Shown piece by piece: positions 1-11,274 of a stretch of DNA of 64,000 nt. The translations under genes and the position numbers were made by a program. The stretch is from Lepiota brunneoincarnata (Eukaryota; Basidiomycota; Agaricomycetes; Agaricales; Agaricaceae), in contig JAEBUN010000018.1 of assembly GCA_023014365.1 (NCBI GenBank), positions 186,001 through 250,000 on the forward strand. The letters are read 5' to 3'. Every line of letters starts with the position of its first letter. The first letter of the stretch is position 1. Below the pieces are notes generated by a model. That model ran no database searches and was not told the origin of the DNA. It saw nothing but the letters and a program-made list of their open reading frames with translations.

Positions 1-1020
1 GGTTGGAAGGCGCAGTAGCCATCTTGGCCATTTCCCTTCCGAGCTCTCCCACTCGTCCCTGGAGCTCCCCAATTTCGTCGCGGATTTCGGTGAGCTCTTG
101 CTGAATTCCGGGCTTGGTAGGCAAGGGCGACGAGGGCTCTGAGCGTCGCTCCTTCTCCTTATCGACAAGCCACCGTTCGACATCGTTCATACGCTCCTCC
201 AAGGCACGGACATGGCCAACAGTCCACTTCTCGAGCTTTTCAAAGCGTTTCGCGACGACTAGGAGCGTCCCGTGAACGTCAAGTGCGCCCTGAGCGTTGA
301 ATTGAGCATAGAGGGGGGGAGCTTCACGAGATGGTGATGTAGAAAGGTTGTCCACAGAGCGCATCGGTGAAGGCGACAAGTTGGGCGCCATGTTCGAGAG
401 ACTTGGGCGCGAAGGTGTTGGGGATGCAGGTGAGGTAGGTACTGGATGGCGTTGCGGTGACACGGGAGGGATATTGAGGTTTGTAAAAGCAGGATCACTA
501 GCCTTGGCCTTGTGTGTTCGCCGGCCAGTCCGTCGCCTTCTCTTTCTCCTTCCCCTTAAGATTCTTCTTGTGTTCTTTCTCGCGTGCTTTGGTCTCCTGG
601 ATAATTTGCTGTGCGGGAGTAAGAGATTCTTGTCCTTGGTGGGCGTAAGCCTATTCTTGGCTGCAGTCCACCAACCCACACCTTCCTTTTCTTTGTGAGA
701 GCCAGAGGGAGAAGGGGGATTGGACATGGTAGCGTTGCGAGACGGAGGAGGCGGAAGTGACTTTGTGCTTTCCATCATGGCCAACACGCGTTCTTCCACC
801 AAGCGACGCTGCTCGGCCTCCCTGGTAAGGATAGCTTCGGCTTCTTTCCTGCTCCTGTCGCGTTCTCGTTGTGCCTCTGCCTCAAGCTCGGCGTCAGTGG
901 GGAGGTGTGGCTGATCGGGACTTGATGCCTTCGACGAAAGATCCGACACGCTGTGCAAAGTTTGCTGCGAGCTGCGATACGGATGAGGCTGGAGAAGGTG
1001 AACGTTGCCAATGCGCACGA

Positions 1021-1058
<38 letters not shown>

Positions 1059-1330
1059 TGAGTGGTTATTGAGATCGATGCCGGTTGAGGAATCCGGGAT
1101 AAAGCCATTGCGGAGGGGTGATGGTGGTCGGATGGATTGCTGCTGTTGTCCGCGTTCAGGCTGATGAATGGAGTAATTAGCAATTACTCGGTCGATGATA
1201 GAACGGAAGAACCGCGCACGATGTTCAACGAAGTCTGCGATGGTGAAGTGAAGCGTCTTGGCCGCGATGGTGTCTGGAGATTATTGGAGCCCATGGAGTA
1301 TGTTGGGCGGTGTGCTGGAGAGGTCGCCAT
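1..1330 (-). CDS. Disordered coiled-coil protein of unknown function (3' end outside window)
   Basis: I do not recognise a named function. Read on the minus strand from the ATG at 1330, the N-terminus is Ser/Thr/Pro/Arg-rich, and an intron probably lies near 1165-1193. Then come a run of about 14 aspartates (1020-1061), a charged helix rich in Glu/Arg/Ala, a segment containing WWTAAKNRLTPTK, a long Pro/Ser linker, and a conserved-looking stretch around 180-300 (VAKRFEKLEKWTVGHVRALE, then ERMNDVERWLVDKEKE) that should form a coiled coil. The protein continues past base 1. The frame breaks three times by one base: an extra C near 898-905, a missing base near 627-640, and an extra C near 503-510. 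The protein similarity reads straight through each break, so I treat these as probable assembly indels. From memory, agaricomycete genomes carry similar uncharacterised proteins. Confidence 0.7.
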
Positions 1331-1526
1331 TGCTCGCAACAACGATGGACGCAGCACAAGTGTTGAGGATGGCTCAACTGGAAGGTGGTTCTCACGGGTT
1401 TTGGGTTCTCACATTCAACAGACTACAAAAGAAACTTCTAAGATAACAGTGAGGCCACAAGCCAATCGTCCAGTTTCTTTCGGCGAGCGACCTGTTTGTC
1501 AGAAATACGGCGACGTTCAATGGCTA

Positions 1527-2180
1527 TTAAGACTGCTCAGCTGATGAGTGAGTCCCAAATGGGAACAACAGACCTCGCCTGGGACAAGGTTCGTAGGGAC
1601 CCAAAATGGAAGGCGAGCCAAGCATCGCCTCCATGCGGTTAACATATCGTTCAAGGGTTCTAGACTCTGAAATTTAGAGGTGTCCTCACACAACCGATAT
1701 CTCAACATACTGCGCGTCGACCAGATCCTGTGCCATCGGTGAAGCCAAGATGTTTGCCAAATCTCGCCAATTCAGCGGGTTAATTCGATTTTGCAGGCTA
1801 GGTGGACGAGAAAAGATATGGGCCTCGAGGAGCGCAAGTATACGCTCGACGAATACGATTAATATCGGTGTGAGCTCTTGAACGAGATCTTCAACATAAT
1901 CCTCGTCCTCCAATTCCAATTCTCGCGTTTTGGAAAACTCCTGTCTGATCATGACACCTACTTCGTCTGCAAAGTCCCAATCTGGTGGCGGGGCATCGGG
2001 CAGCGGCCACCGTGTCCACTGGTTGCTACGGTCATGTACAGTATGATGATCCCCATGAAGATGTTCGATGAGATGTGAAGTGAGGTTGAGGATATGTTCT
2101 GTTCTCATGGCACATATCAGGCTGGCATGTTCTTGCAATTCTGTACGCAGAGTCGAGGGAAGGAGTTTCCTGCTCGCCAT
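1527..2180 (-). CDS. Conserved fungal protein of unknown function
   Basis: The first exon from the ATG at 2180 (MASRKLLPSTLRTELQEHAS) encodes a mostly helical, acidic protein with a His-rich part (LIEHLHGDHH), a Trp/Pro motif (NQWTRWPLPDAPPPDW) and an acidic stretch ELELEDEDYVEDL. I see no signal peptide or membrane segment. A short intron is likely around 1640-1690, because the frame must change to reach the last exon, which ends in TAA at 1527; the exact splice site is unsure, since two reading frames are open there. The frame also extends upstream to about 2363, but the ATG at 2180 starts the part that looks conserved. No domain is recognised. It is convergent with nothing and lies about 200 bases 3' of the first gene's start. 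Confidence 0.55.
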
Positions 2181-2417
2181 GGGAGTTGTTGTCCGGGAGA
2201 TAATAAACCCGATCGCGTTTAGCAGGGGTGATAGCGCCCTGTGTGAACACGTCCAACAGGCCAACAGGCTATCCTCAGACGAGCACAAGTGACTGTGTGG
2301 CACTGTGGACCGCCGTTTGTACTGCGACCCTGTAATTTCAAAATCGTACGTTGCTAACAACAACTAATAACCCGAACAGCGGACCACTTAGACCCGCCGT
2401 CTCTACCCTTGACCTCC

Positions 2418-3211
2418 ATGTACTTGAACCGCACCCCGTTCTACAGTGAGCACACAATAGACAGCCTCTTCGTTTTGTTGACTTTTTTTTTCTCTCCCAG
2501 GTCTCGCTCTCTTCACCGCTGTTCTGCAGAGCCTGTTTGGCTTTCTAGCTAGCTTCATCGACGGACGGTCACCCCTTCTCTGTCAGAATGTCCTTACCCC
2601 TGCCCTCACTGTCAGCTATTGACACGCGTTTTTTTCTAGACGTGTTTGGGAAGATTGCGGGCTCGCTCTCTATCGTAACATGGCTCTGGGTCGGTGTTCT
2701 GTGAGTTCTCACTTCTCAGACCCCGAAAAAAAACTCATAACAAGACCATTGAAGGCTTCGATACAACAATAGACCTCTTTCCACACACCCTCTTACAAGA
2801 TCATTCGCCCACTTTGTCTCTTTTGTTCTTCTTAGCCTAGTCTGGCTCGGTGAGCTCTTCTCTCGATCGATGCCTTCACCGGGATCATATCCGACTGACA
2901 CTTTTGCTTCCATCCAGCTATCGGGATCATGCTAGCAACACAGGCCGCGTACGAATGCGATGCCAAGACCCTATGGTGTGCTGCTTCGTCCTTCTCGACT
3001 GCGCTCGCCTTCTTGACGAGCACATTCTGTAAGTGTTCCGTTTTTCTTCTTACCTCACGCAAAATTGACGCTTTTTACTTCTTTTTTTTTTACGACCGCA
3101 AAAGCGGAGATTGCAGCTCTCTTGATCTGGTTAGGCGCAAAACGCTCAGGAGCGGGCCTCTCCGTGAACGTGGCGGAGATCGACCGAAGGACGCTCGACT
3201 ATGACGCTTGA
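2418..3211 (+). CDS. Small four-helix membrane protein, MARVEL-like
   Basis: Several short exons join into a protein with about four hydrophobic helices: one near 2501-2570 (SLALFTAVLQSLFGFLA), one near 2640-2700 (KIAGSLSIVTWLWVGVL), one near 2800-2950 (FAHFVSFVLLSLVWLAIG) and one near 3110-3150 (EIAALLIWLG). A short loop before the last helix has two cysteines (CDAKTLWC). This layout, and the Leu/Ala/Trp-rich helices, fit the fungal MARVEL group, whose members sit in plasma-membrane or vesicle membranes. Good GT–AG introns are visible at 2453-2500 and 2850-2918, while the splicing between 2570 and 2640 is unclear. The stop TGA ends at 3211, only 68 bases before the convergent PBDC1 gene. The start is a guess based on the first ATG joined by a good intron. 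Confidence 0.55.
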
Positions 3212-3278
3212 TTATGGCCCCCTTGTTGCGCGGATTTGATACACTTATTCCGATGTATTCAATGCGCACACAGGTAAC

Positions 3279-4253
3279 TCATTTGCGTTTCTTCTCTGCT
3301 AGCTCCTTCTCTTTCCTTTCCTCTTCCTTCTTCGCTTCCGCCATGGCAATCTCGTGTGCGGTATCGTTCAATCCGAGGCGGTTTCTTGAAATCTGTAGAA
3401 TTGTTTAATAATAAGGGGGGGGGGGGGGCGATTGAGCATCGGAGCTACGGACCTCGATGGCGTAGAACTGTGGAGGGGGGGGGGGAGGGGGTCTGAGTAG
3501 CTGACCAAAAACGTCATATACCATGCAATACCTGTATCCGTGTCACTAATACACAGTCGAGTTAATTACTATCCCCATGATTAGAGTATAAGGAGCACGC
3601 GCTTACCAAAAATTGTATTCATCTCGCCATATTCCTCTTTCGCATCTGTCCGGATCAACGACCCAAAATTGTAGTCCTTCACCTTGTCCTTGTACCTTTT
3701 TTGAGCCAGTTCACCAGACCTACCCAAGGATGGAAACAAAGTACAAGAAACTCACTCCTCAATAAAGTCGCGCCAGCGCTTCTTCCCATCAGGACTCTTC
3801 ATCCATTCTTCATCGAGCTTGATGAGCTTGTCGTGCGGCGGCTCCGCAAACTCGGGGAATGCCTTCATCGTGTGGTCGTAGATCTCATCGTCAAGCCTTT
3901 TGATAGCCTATGTTATTCTTTGGTGATGGACAAGAGGTGAAGGACGGTACTTGGTGAGCTTGAGCTCGCGAGGATGGACTTTTTCGATGAGGTTCCAATA
4001 CGTCTTTCGGACATCGATGAGCAACTGGGGTTTTGGCTTGAAGGAGAGACCTATATCATACCTGTGCTTGTTCAACAGCCTTGACGGCGAATCTGGATGG
4101 GGGTGTCAACCTGGCGCAGGCACCCACACTGCCCAGATTGGCACTCACTGCTTTTCAATCTGCCCAAGGACATCAGCGGCCGGACAAGGCAAGATGCAGA
4201 GACAGTACCTCGAGAAGGTTCTGGGCCTTGTTTGGGTCGAATTTTTGGGTCAT
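3279..4253 (-). CDS. PBDC1: PBDC1-like protein (polysaccharide biosynthesis domain-containing 1 family)
   Basis: Starts at the ATG at 4253 (MTQKFDPNKAQNLLE) and ends at TGA 3279. Exons read in order: a first helix region with FAVKAVEQAQ-type sequence, a segment VHPRELKLTK, the central part DDEIYDHTMKAFPEF, a WRDFIEEY segment, then KVKDYNFGSLIRTDAKEEYG and a final helix IEIARNRLGLNDTAHEI with a Lys/Glu-rich tail (KKEEERKEKELAEKK). The WRxF, KVxDYNFGSLIR and IARNR motifs are those I know from the PBDC1/YPL225W family, small proteins that have been linked to nascent-protein quality control and eEF1A biogenesis in yeast. That role is from family knowledge, not from this sequence. At least four introns are needed. 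Poly-G runs of 12 and 11 bases lie in the intron at 3417-3490. Confidence 0.88.
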
Positions 4254-4382
4254 GGTGTGGAGTAGAAGTGGAAAGGTCTGATGATGTGGCAGAGATGAGA
4301 TGGTATTGATGTTGTGTCCATGTGATTCTAATCTACAACTGCTCTCTATCAGCCTCTCTTCCCGCCCCCCGCTCCCACCCCG

Positions 4383-5556
4383 CTACGCCCCATCTAGCCC
4401 GTATTTCTTTAGTTTCTCAAAGTATTTTTGTACCCGACTCGCTACCTGCCGAGGCGTCCGCCGCCCGTCCATCGCGCGCGAAATCTTCTGCCATCTGGAC
4501 ATATTCATGACTTTTTGATCAACAGCAACAAGCCCCAAAGATCGACTCACCGATATTTCTCGCCTTCGGGGATTTGTTCAAGCAATTGTTCGAGCAGGTG
4601 CTGCTCGGAAAGGGACCATGCCTGTTTGTACGTTTCTGGCTTTGGCTTTCCACTCGGAGCAGGTACCTCCTCTCGGACCTTTTTGCGCTTTGGCGACGGA
4701 TCTTTCACGGCTTTTTGAGTTGCCCGACGGGTCCGAGAAGGCTTTGGTGATCTATCATCGTTGTCCACAGAGATGTCCACATCCACACTCTGGTCATCTA
4801 CATCGTGTCGAATGAAAACTCCACTGGATCCTTCTATCCGGAGACCAGGGAGCTTCAAGCCACATGTCCGTATTTGCCTTTTCTTCAGTTGCCGGATCTT
4901 CTCTCGTTCCCTTTCCCTTCGGACCTCCTCTTCATCTATTTCCGACGCGCTATCACCCCCGGATTCTGACGCGTTGGCATCGAACGCAGCAAGTGCGGGA
5001 TCTAGAATCGTACGTCGAGCATTTTTCACCAGCTTCTGCAGATCGGACAGAGGGGATGTCTGGGTAGTACGGGGCTCGTTACGGGCAGCATAGGCGTGTT
5101 GTGTATCGAGTGTGAATTTCTGGAGTGGTGCGGGGTCTGTGGAACTGGCCTCAGCTGGGCCAAGGAGGAGAGAAAAGATACATACCAAGCCCTTCAAAGA
5201 CGGACCAATCAATTCCTTTTGGGACTACCAGCTGCCAGTCAGGCAGAGCACCAAGTCGGAATGATGGAGCATCGAGCTAATAGAAATCAAGGTAAGAGAT
5301 AGACTCCTAGATCTCCCCTTCCCAATATATTTTCACACGCACGTTCGTGTGAATATCATTGCAAAACGCAAGTGGGTCAGCCAAGGCGGCTGTCCTCGTC
5401 TCTCGCAAACGATCTATGTCTTTGTAGGTTGCAGCAAGCAAGCTCCTTTGTGCCTGGATGAATTCCTCGAGCGCCTCGAGTCTACTTTAGCATTAGATAT
5501 GTACTCAAGGACGTCAAAACAGCGAGAACGTACGTCTGGGCGCGCTTTTGGTCCAT
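4383..5556 (-). CDS. SANT/Myb-like DNA-binding protein
   Basis: The first exon is MDQKRAQT at 5556. The following exons give a helical segment (ALEEFIQAQRSLLAATYKDI), a part with the motif LGALPDWQLVVPKGIDWSVF, a long acidic and Lys/Arg-rich disordered middle (EEEVRREREREKIRQLKKR), and a C-terminal SANT/Myb repeat. The SANT helices are WSLSEQHLLEQLLEQI, then RWQKISRAMDGRRTPRQVAS and RVQKYFEKLKKYGLDG, and the protein ends at TAG 4383. The Trp spacing and the RTPRQVASRVQKYF signature are typical of SANT domains seen in chromatin and ZZ/SANT-type factors, though no ZZ finger is present here. The SANT domain is split by an intron at about 4508-4547. It shares a 131-base divergent promoter with TOF1 (ATG at 5688), so the two may be co-regulated. 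Confidence 0.82.
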
Positions 5557-5687
5557 AGAGGCGGTGGTGGCATTGATTGTCCTGGGGCGAGTAGAGATTT
5601 CCCACGCTTCCATTTTCAAAAATCCAGTGACGTCTCATGTGACATAGCGTGTCTATGTCACGCGACGCCATTAGCTTGATCATCGCC
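5557..5687. promoter_or_regulatory. Divergent promoter between the SANT gene and TOF1
   Basis: Only 131 bases separate the two start codons, which point away from each other. An upstream in-frame ATG for TOF1 at 5649 would shorten this to 92. I see no clear TATA box. This is a compact bidirectional promoter; that it couples expression of the two genes is inference. Confidence 0.45.
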
Positions 5688-8600
5688 ATGGCCAACGACG
5701 ACGTGGATGTCATCGACCTCACGAACGAACGCGACGACGTCAATGAGGACTACAACCCTCGCGAACTTCTGGAGCCTGTCGTCACCCGCATCATTGACGC
5801 CTTGGGCGGTGTCGAGAATGGTCAATACCGCATGGGCGAACAGGCCGGTGCATGTCTAAAGGACCTCAAGAAACTCTGGCGACGCGACGATACTGATGAC
5901 GATCGCACCGTTGCACGTATATTTTGGGAGCGACGACTGCTGCAGAACGATCTCGTTCCGATACTACTCGCCACTGCTGGAAAAGGCGCTGGCGAAGACA
6001 AGCGTGCCATTGCCTGTGTCGACTTAATGACGGCCATGACTTGGCCTATTGATATGGCTGAGGAACTCAAGGAGCTTGATGAGGAGGAGGACAAGGGCGC
6101 CGATTTCACCCACTTGCTTGAGAGCCATCTGCACTACAAAGCCGCACTGGTTGCTTCAGGAATTATGGATGCCCTTTTCAATATCATTTGTCCACCACTG
6201 TCGAAGCCCCTGCGTGAGCGCACAGAGCGAGATCGTCAACTTGTCACCGTCGTGCTCTATCTCATTCGCAATCTTGCTTTTGTCAAAGACCACCGACTCG
6301 GCACGAATCTTAGCGCACACCAGTTCGAGCTCACGTCCCTTCAGTCCAGATTGATCAGGGAACTCTCCAGTTCCAACCTCATCGAATTCCTCATCACCAT
6401 TGCAGCCGATACAGAAAAAGATCCTTGGCTTGAAGGGTGGAATACTGTTACTCTTGAAATCCTTTACCTCCTCTATCGCGGAGTCACCCCCACATCCTTG
6501 TCAGAGGAACAAACGAACGTATGCACCTGGTTTCCCCCACACAACGATAATATCGTCTTACTTCACTGTCACAGCAACCAAGAGAGAAACTCAAGCATCT
6601 ACTCGCCACCGAAGCCCGTCTACGCCGCGAGGCCTTTTCCAATCCCGCAACCCGTCACTCCCGATTCGGTACGACTATCTCTGTCACCCTCAACCCCAAC
6701 AAGAAGCGCACCCAGGCCGATCCTCAGCCTCGTTTCTCAAAAGAGTACTTGCTCCACCGCCAGCAAGCTCTGAATAAAGAAGCCGTTGATATCATGGACA
6801 TCACGAAACGCCAGAAATCGCGAAAGGGCAATACAGTGGACGAACTTTCTCGGCAAGACAACCTCTCCGTGGAGGCCCGTTCGATATTGCAGGAACTCGC
6901 GAACGAGTTTCTTCGAGCTTGTTTTAATTGTAAGTTTTCTCTCTCTCCCACGTTTGGTCCATGCCTGTGCTAATTACGGTTGGTTGCATTTTTTTTTAGC
7001 CTTTGTATCGGCGCTGTTGAAAGATATTAGATTGGAACGAGTGAAAGTGACGGAGAAAGATAAACTTCGTTTACTTTTCGTCACCAATTTTTTTTTGGAG
7101 TACTTTCTCGCCCTGCGCGCTAAAGAACTATCATCACAATCGGACAAGGACAGGTCAAAAGAGGAGAAATGGTCTCTCGGCTTGGTTGCCGAAGTTATCG
7201 AACGCGATTGGATAGTGTGGGTGCTAAAACGTATGAGAGAAGCCGTCGACGAAAAGGCAAGTCCCGTGCTCCTCATGCATTTTAGTCCTGGATCTTTGGG
7301 GCTTATCTCTCTCGGGTAGCCAAGACTGTGGACCGAACTTCAAGCAGGGATCGAATGCCTAACTCAACTTTTACTGCTCATTGACAACATGTCAAGTTCA
7401 GCCATCGCCGACCCGACGTTGGCCGAGTCCGCGGAGCTCTTGCAACAGCAGATCATCTATAATGGCGAAGTGCTTGACATTGCGCTCGACAGTCTGCGCA
7501 CCTATAGGCAGGGCTCGCAATCATTAGCTTATCTCAATACGAGCGTGCATCTGACCCATGTTCTGATGCGGCTACTGGAGAGATGGACGAAGGGTAAAGG
7601 GGATGGGGTGTATGTTCGCAAGAAAACAGCTGGACGTAAGAGACAGACCAAAGGTATGAAGGCTGCAGAGAAACAGTTCTAGGGTCCAACCAGTATCTTA
7701 GGCGTTACGGAGGAAGAGGGGGTCCCAGATGCCGAAGAGGAAGAGCGTGACCTTCAGGACGATGTTATCCAGGAGACGCTCTTTACATTCGACGCGTTCG
7801 AGATAGTGAGCCATGCTTCCCATTCTGGTATATGGCATTTAATCCTCCTTCAGAAATTCGCAAACGCCGACATCAACCACACCCTCTTGACATATCTGGC
7901 CCGCTACAAAGAGTTTGAGTCTCCAGAGAATATGCGACGCATCGTCAGCTTGCTCCACAGACAAGCCATTAAGACCAAGGCAGAAGGGTTGTTCTTTAAT
8001 GTCCGTCTCCCGTCTTACCAAATTCCGTCTCAACTCCACCCACACGGGGACTTTGTCTTGCACAGGTATCAACATTAGATCTATTCAAGCTTATTCTAGC
8101 CGAGAAAGATTCATTGCCTCGAGATCAGCCGTACAAAGACCTCATTAAACTGATCAGCTTTATCCTTCGCAAGTTCTTCAAAGCGCTCTCAGAAGACACC
8201 TTCCTGGCCGTCGAGGTGCGAACCTTGCCATAATGCACACTCCACTATCATAATTCCTCCTCTGTCTTTCTAGGCATTCTTCCCCAAAAACCGCGGCCAC
8301 TGGAAACAATATTCTAGCTGGGAACCCGAAGAACCCTCGAAACAAGACAAGGCCACGGCAGAGGACGCACGGTTCCCACCCGAAGTCCAAGTCAAGAAAG
8401 GATATTCATGGAGCGATCAACTCGGCATCGCGATCGCTGTTCTAGTAGGGGCCGGTCAGACCGAGCTGGTTAACTGGACAAAGGACGTGTGTTCCACCCC
8501 TTTCTTTCTCCGGCGTAACTAAGCCACTGAAATGATGAATCACAGATCCTGACGACCGCAAGAGATCAACGACGCAGACTGATTGAGGAGACTGACAAAC

Positions 8601-9686
8601 ACAGTGACCAATCGCAAGACGAGGCTGGTGATGTTGACACAATCTTAGGCCAGGATCGACCATCAGCGGAGGCGCTCGAGAAAATCAAAGACTATTGTAC
8701 GTCCAGTCAAATTGACCGTTGGGTGTCTGGACATATGCCGACCTGCGCCGGCAGTAATCCCCTATCTGGACAACGAACATGCGCATGCGGCGAGCAAAAA
8801 TGCACATCTGAAACTGCTCTTCCGACTCTGCAAATTTGCAATTATGGATGAAGGTAATTAACGCCTGCTCTCCAAGTTTGGCACAAGGCAACATACTCAC
8901 ATTTTGAATGCAGGCGAGGGTGAATTGCAGTGGTACATTCCAGCTGCCATCCTCTCCTCCGATCTCCAGGGCACGTTGAATATGATCAATCAGTTCATAG
9001 AAACGCCATTTGACCTCGCGGGTAAGAGGGCTTTGGATTTACTGAGCAAAAAGAGGCGAAGGCGACACCGTCGCCGTGCGTCCTCACCGGAGTCTGGGGA
9101 AGATGCCGTGCAAGAGGACGACGAACCTAGGAAAGAGCGAAAGGAGAAAAAGAAGAAGGAAAAAGAGCAATACAAATCTGCTCAATTTATCCAGGATAGC
9201 GATGAAGAGTATGGAGACATGGACGCATTTCTGGAAAAGGAAAAAGTGTTACGTGAAAGGGTCGCGCTTGAGGGAACAGAAGCTACTTTGCAGGCAAACC
9301 GCCCGCTGGGAATGAGGCCCCATGGAACAAAGAAGCGACGACGAAATGCCAAGCACACCGCGTCGGTGCCCGAACCTGGAGAGGGGCGGGAGAAGTCCGT
9401 CGAGTTGTTGAGGTCCTCGTCTCCATCTGCATCCGGCGATAGCAAGCCCCTCTCGAGCGAAGAGGGGACCGACGAAGATGTTGTGCCCTCGCCCAGACCC
9501 CCATCTCCACGTCCGGTTCTACCTCGGCCCAGACCTCGGCCTCTACGTAAAAATGCACAGGTAGCGGATGAGGGACGGGCTTCCGCTCTGCGCTCGCCTA
9601 GCCCTGACGAGTCGCCCCCGAAGCAGCATTTCGAAACACATAGCCGGTCGCAGAAGTTGGTGGTGCTATCCGATGACGACGAATAG
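5688..9686 (+). CDS. TOF1: Timeless/Tof1/Swi1 replication fork protection protein
   Basis: A large multi-exon gene. The N-terminal Timeless domain is clear: VVTRIIDALGGVENGQYRMG, CLKDLKKLWRRDDTDDDRTV, then armadillo-like helices (LLQNDLVPILLATAGKG, VDLMTAMTWPIDMAEELKEL, LLESHLHYKAALV, VVLYLIRNLAFVKDHRLG). Family knowledge: Tof1/Timeless binds Csm3/Tipin, travels with the replisome, and supports fork pausing and checkpoint signalling in the nucleus. Later exons carry RFGTTISVTLN, a helical middle (FANADINHTLLTYLARYKEF), a second conserved block (DLIKLISFILRKFFKAL) and a long acidic, Lys/Arg-rich, proline-rich tail ending in SDDDE. Introns are short and mostly canonical, for example at 6520-6574, 6930-7000, 7654-7699 and 7809-7852. 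I saw no frame break. The ATG at 5688 gives MANDDVDVIDLT; an in-frame ATG at 5649 would add 13 residues. Confidence 0.93.
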
Positions 9687-9723
9687 TGCATGGCGAGGAG
9701 ACAAGTGCATGGCGAGGAGACAA
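9686..9723 (+). repeat. 19-base perfect tandem duplication at the TOF1 stop codon
   Basis: The 19-mer gtgcatggcgaggagacaa occurs twice head to tail, beginning on the last base of the TOF1 stop codon. It does not change the protein. Confidence 0.9.
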
Positions 9724-11274
9724 GTCCCTGGTGTAATAGTATCGATTGCCAGCTTCACCAGAAGTAACATTTTCCTTGCTAGAGCCTTCTCTTTTTTTTT
9801 TCTTTTCCCGAGACCCGGGGGAGTGAATGTATGTTTTGCAGCCCTGGGCTTCGCTAGGGCAACAGAAGACGCCACCGTCCTTTAACTAGGCAACACCAAG
9901 TCCCCCCGAAGCTCCGATCAGGATACTCCAACGTCCAGAGTTACAATGCAGAGCCATATCACTGGGCCGACTGTCGAGGGTTCCGACTTCTTGGTCATCC
10001 TGCATGTCCAACGGGGGGAGAGAAGAGAGCTGGTACGGATAATTCGGAAGAAGCATTGAGTCGTCGGGAAGGACTGAAAGGAAAAAAGAAAAAAAAACTC
10101 CAGAAAAAAGAGGGTGATAAGAGCAACTCCGCTGGCCCTTTCGCCCCGCTAAAGTCGAGAGGAACAATGCAAAAGACTGCCAGGCTTTCCCGTGGACATG
10201 TGTCCCTTGAGGACCCGGCGAAATGCGTAGGGGATGACATGGCCTGTCATGGGAACTTGATAAGGAGAGAGAGGGTGAGTTGAATTCCGTGCCGTGCATC
10301 CGGTGAAAAGAGTTCGATGGGCAGGTTTAAGCATGGTAAATCGGCCGGATAGCCATCGGGGTCCTCGTTGCAGCCCAAGGTGGCTCATCCCTGAAGAAGG
10401 GATTCTAGTTAGGGACAAACTCAATTTTCCGGGGGGCGAGAGGGAGGGAAGTGAACACGTTTCATGTTTTTACAATTAACGATCATCACCATTGCAACCC
10501 GGTTGTGTTCTATATCAGAAATCCACAAATGGTGGAGTTCGCGCTCAGTGTGGATGAAATTTGGTTCCGAATTAAGCGAATAGCTTCGGATATGGGCGCC
10601 CGAGAAGCGGAGAAAGAATAGGAGTTTAAAAGCAGAAATAAATGGGGGTTGTCACGGGGGGTTGTCACTGATCCCATGGAACCCGAGGGGTACCGTTCCC
10701 AAAAGTCAAAGGTTAGTATTTCGCGGAGTTGGAAAAAGAAAAAAAAGAGAGAGAGATAGAGGAAATCTGCGAGAGGTGCTGATCGGCGATCAACGAAGCG
10801 TGGTGCCCAGGCACAACGACAGGGAGTGCCAATTGCCGCGAATTGCCGCTTGACAGTAGTCTCCAAACAAATCTCACAGTAGCCATCCGGTTCAAGCCTA
10901 GTGGGGAACTGTTAAGGAGGGGAGAGAGAGGGGGGGGGGAGGGGAGAAGGGTGCGTGGTGGTGATGTGTGTGCATATGTGTGGTGTGCCCCAGAGACAAG
11001 GAGAGCGAGAGAGATCTGGGAAGATCCCTGACCCGACCGCGCGCGCGCGCTTCTAACACTAAGGGAACGGACAAGCCACTGACAGGGTCGCAGCGACCCG
11101 AATGAAGATTGGCCTGATCGAGGAAAGCGAGCAACTCGGGAAATGCTCAGACAAAATGTTTGCTCGTTTGCTTGTGAGGGGTGGGCGCTGAAAAAACCTC
11201 GTTTCTGATATAAGTCACTCTCCGTTCTCATTGCTACCTTTCCAACCCCGATCCACCTTCTCCCAACTTACGTG
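9724..11274. other. Intergenic region, TOF1 3' flank and bZIP promoter side
   Basis: No convincing gene. The reading frames at 9886-10424 on the minus strand are Ser/Pro-rich, lack conserved-looking segments and show no matching exon pattern. The last 600 bases are purine-rich with GA and G runs (10917-10960, GGGGAGAGAGAGGGGG type), a CG dinucleotide run at 11039-11050, and are likely the promoter and 5' leader of the bZIP gene. Confidence 0.5.

Noticed and set aside
9886..10424. Long minus-strand frames downstream of TOF1
   Set aside because: Ser/Pro-rich, no conserved blocks, no introns joining them; they sit in the 3' flank.
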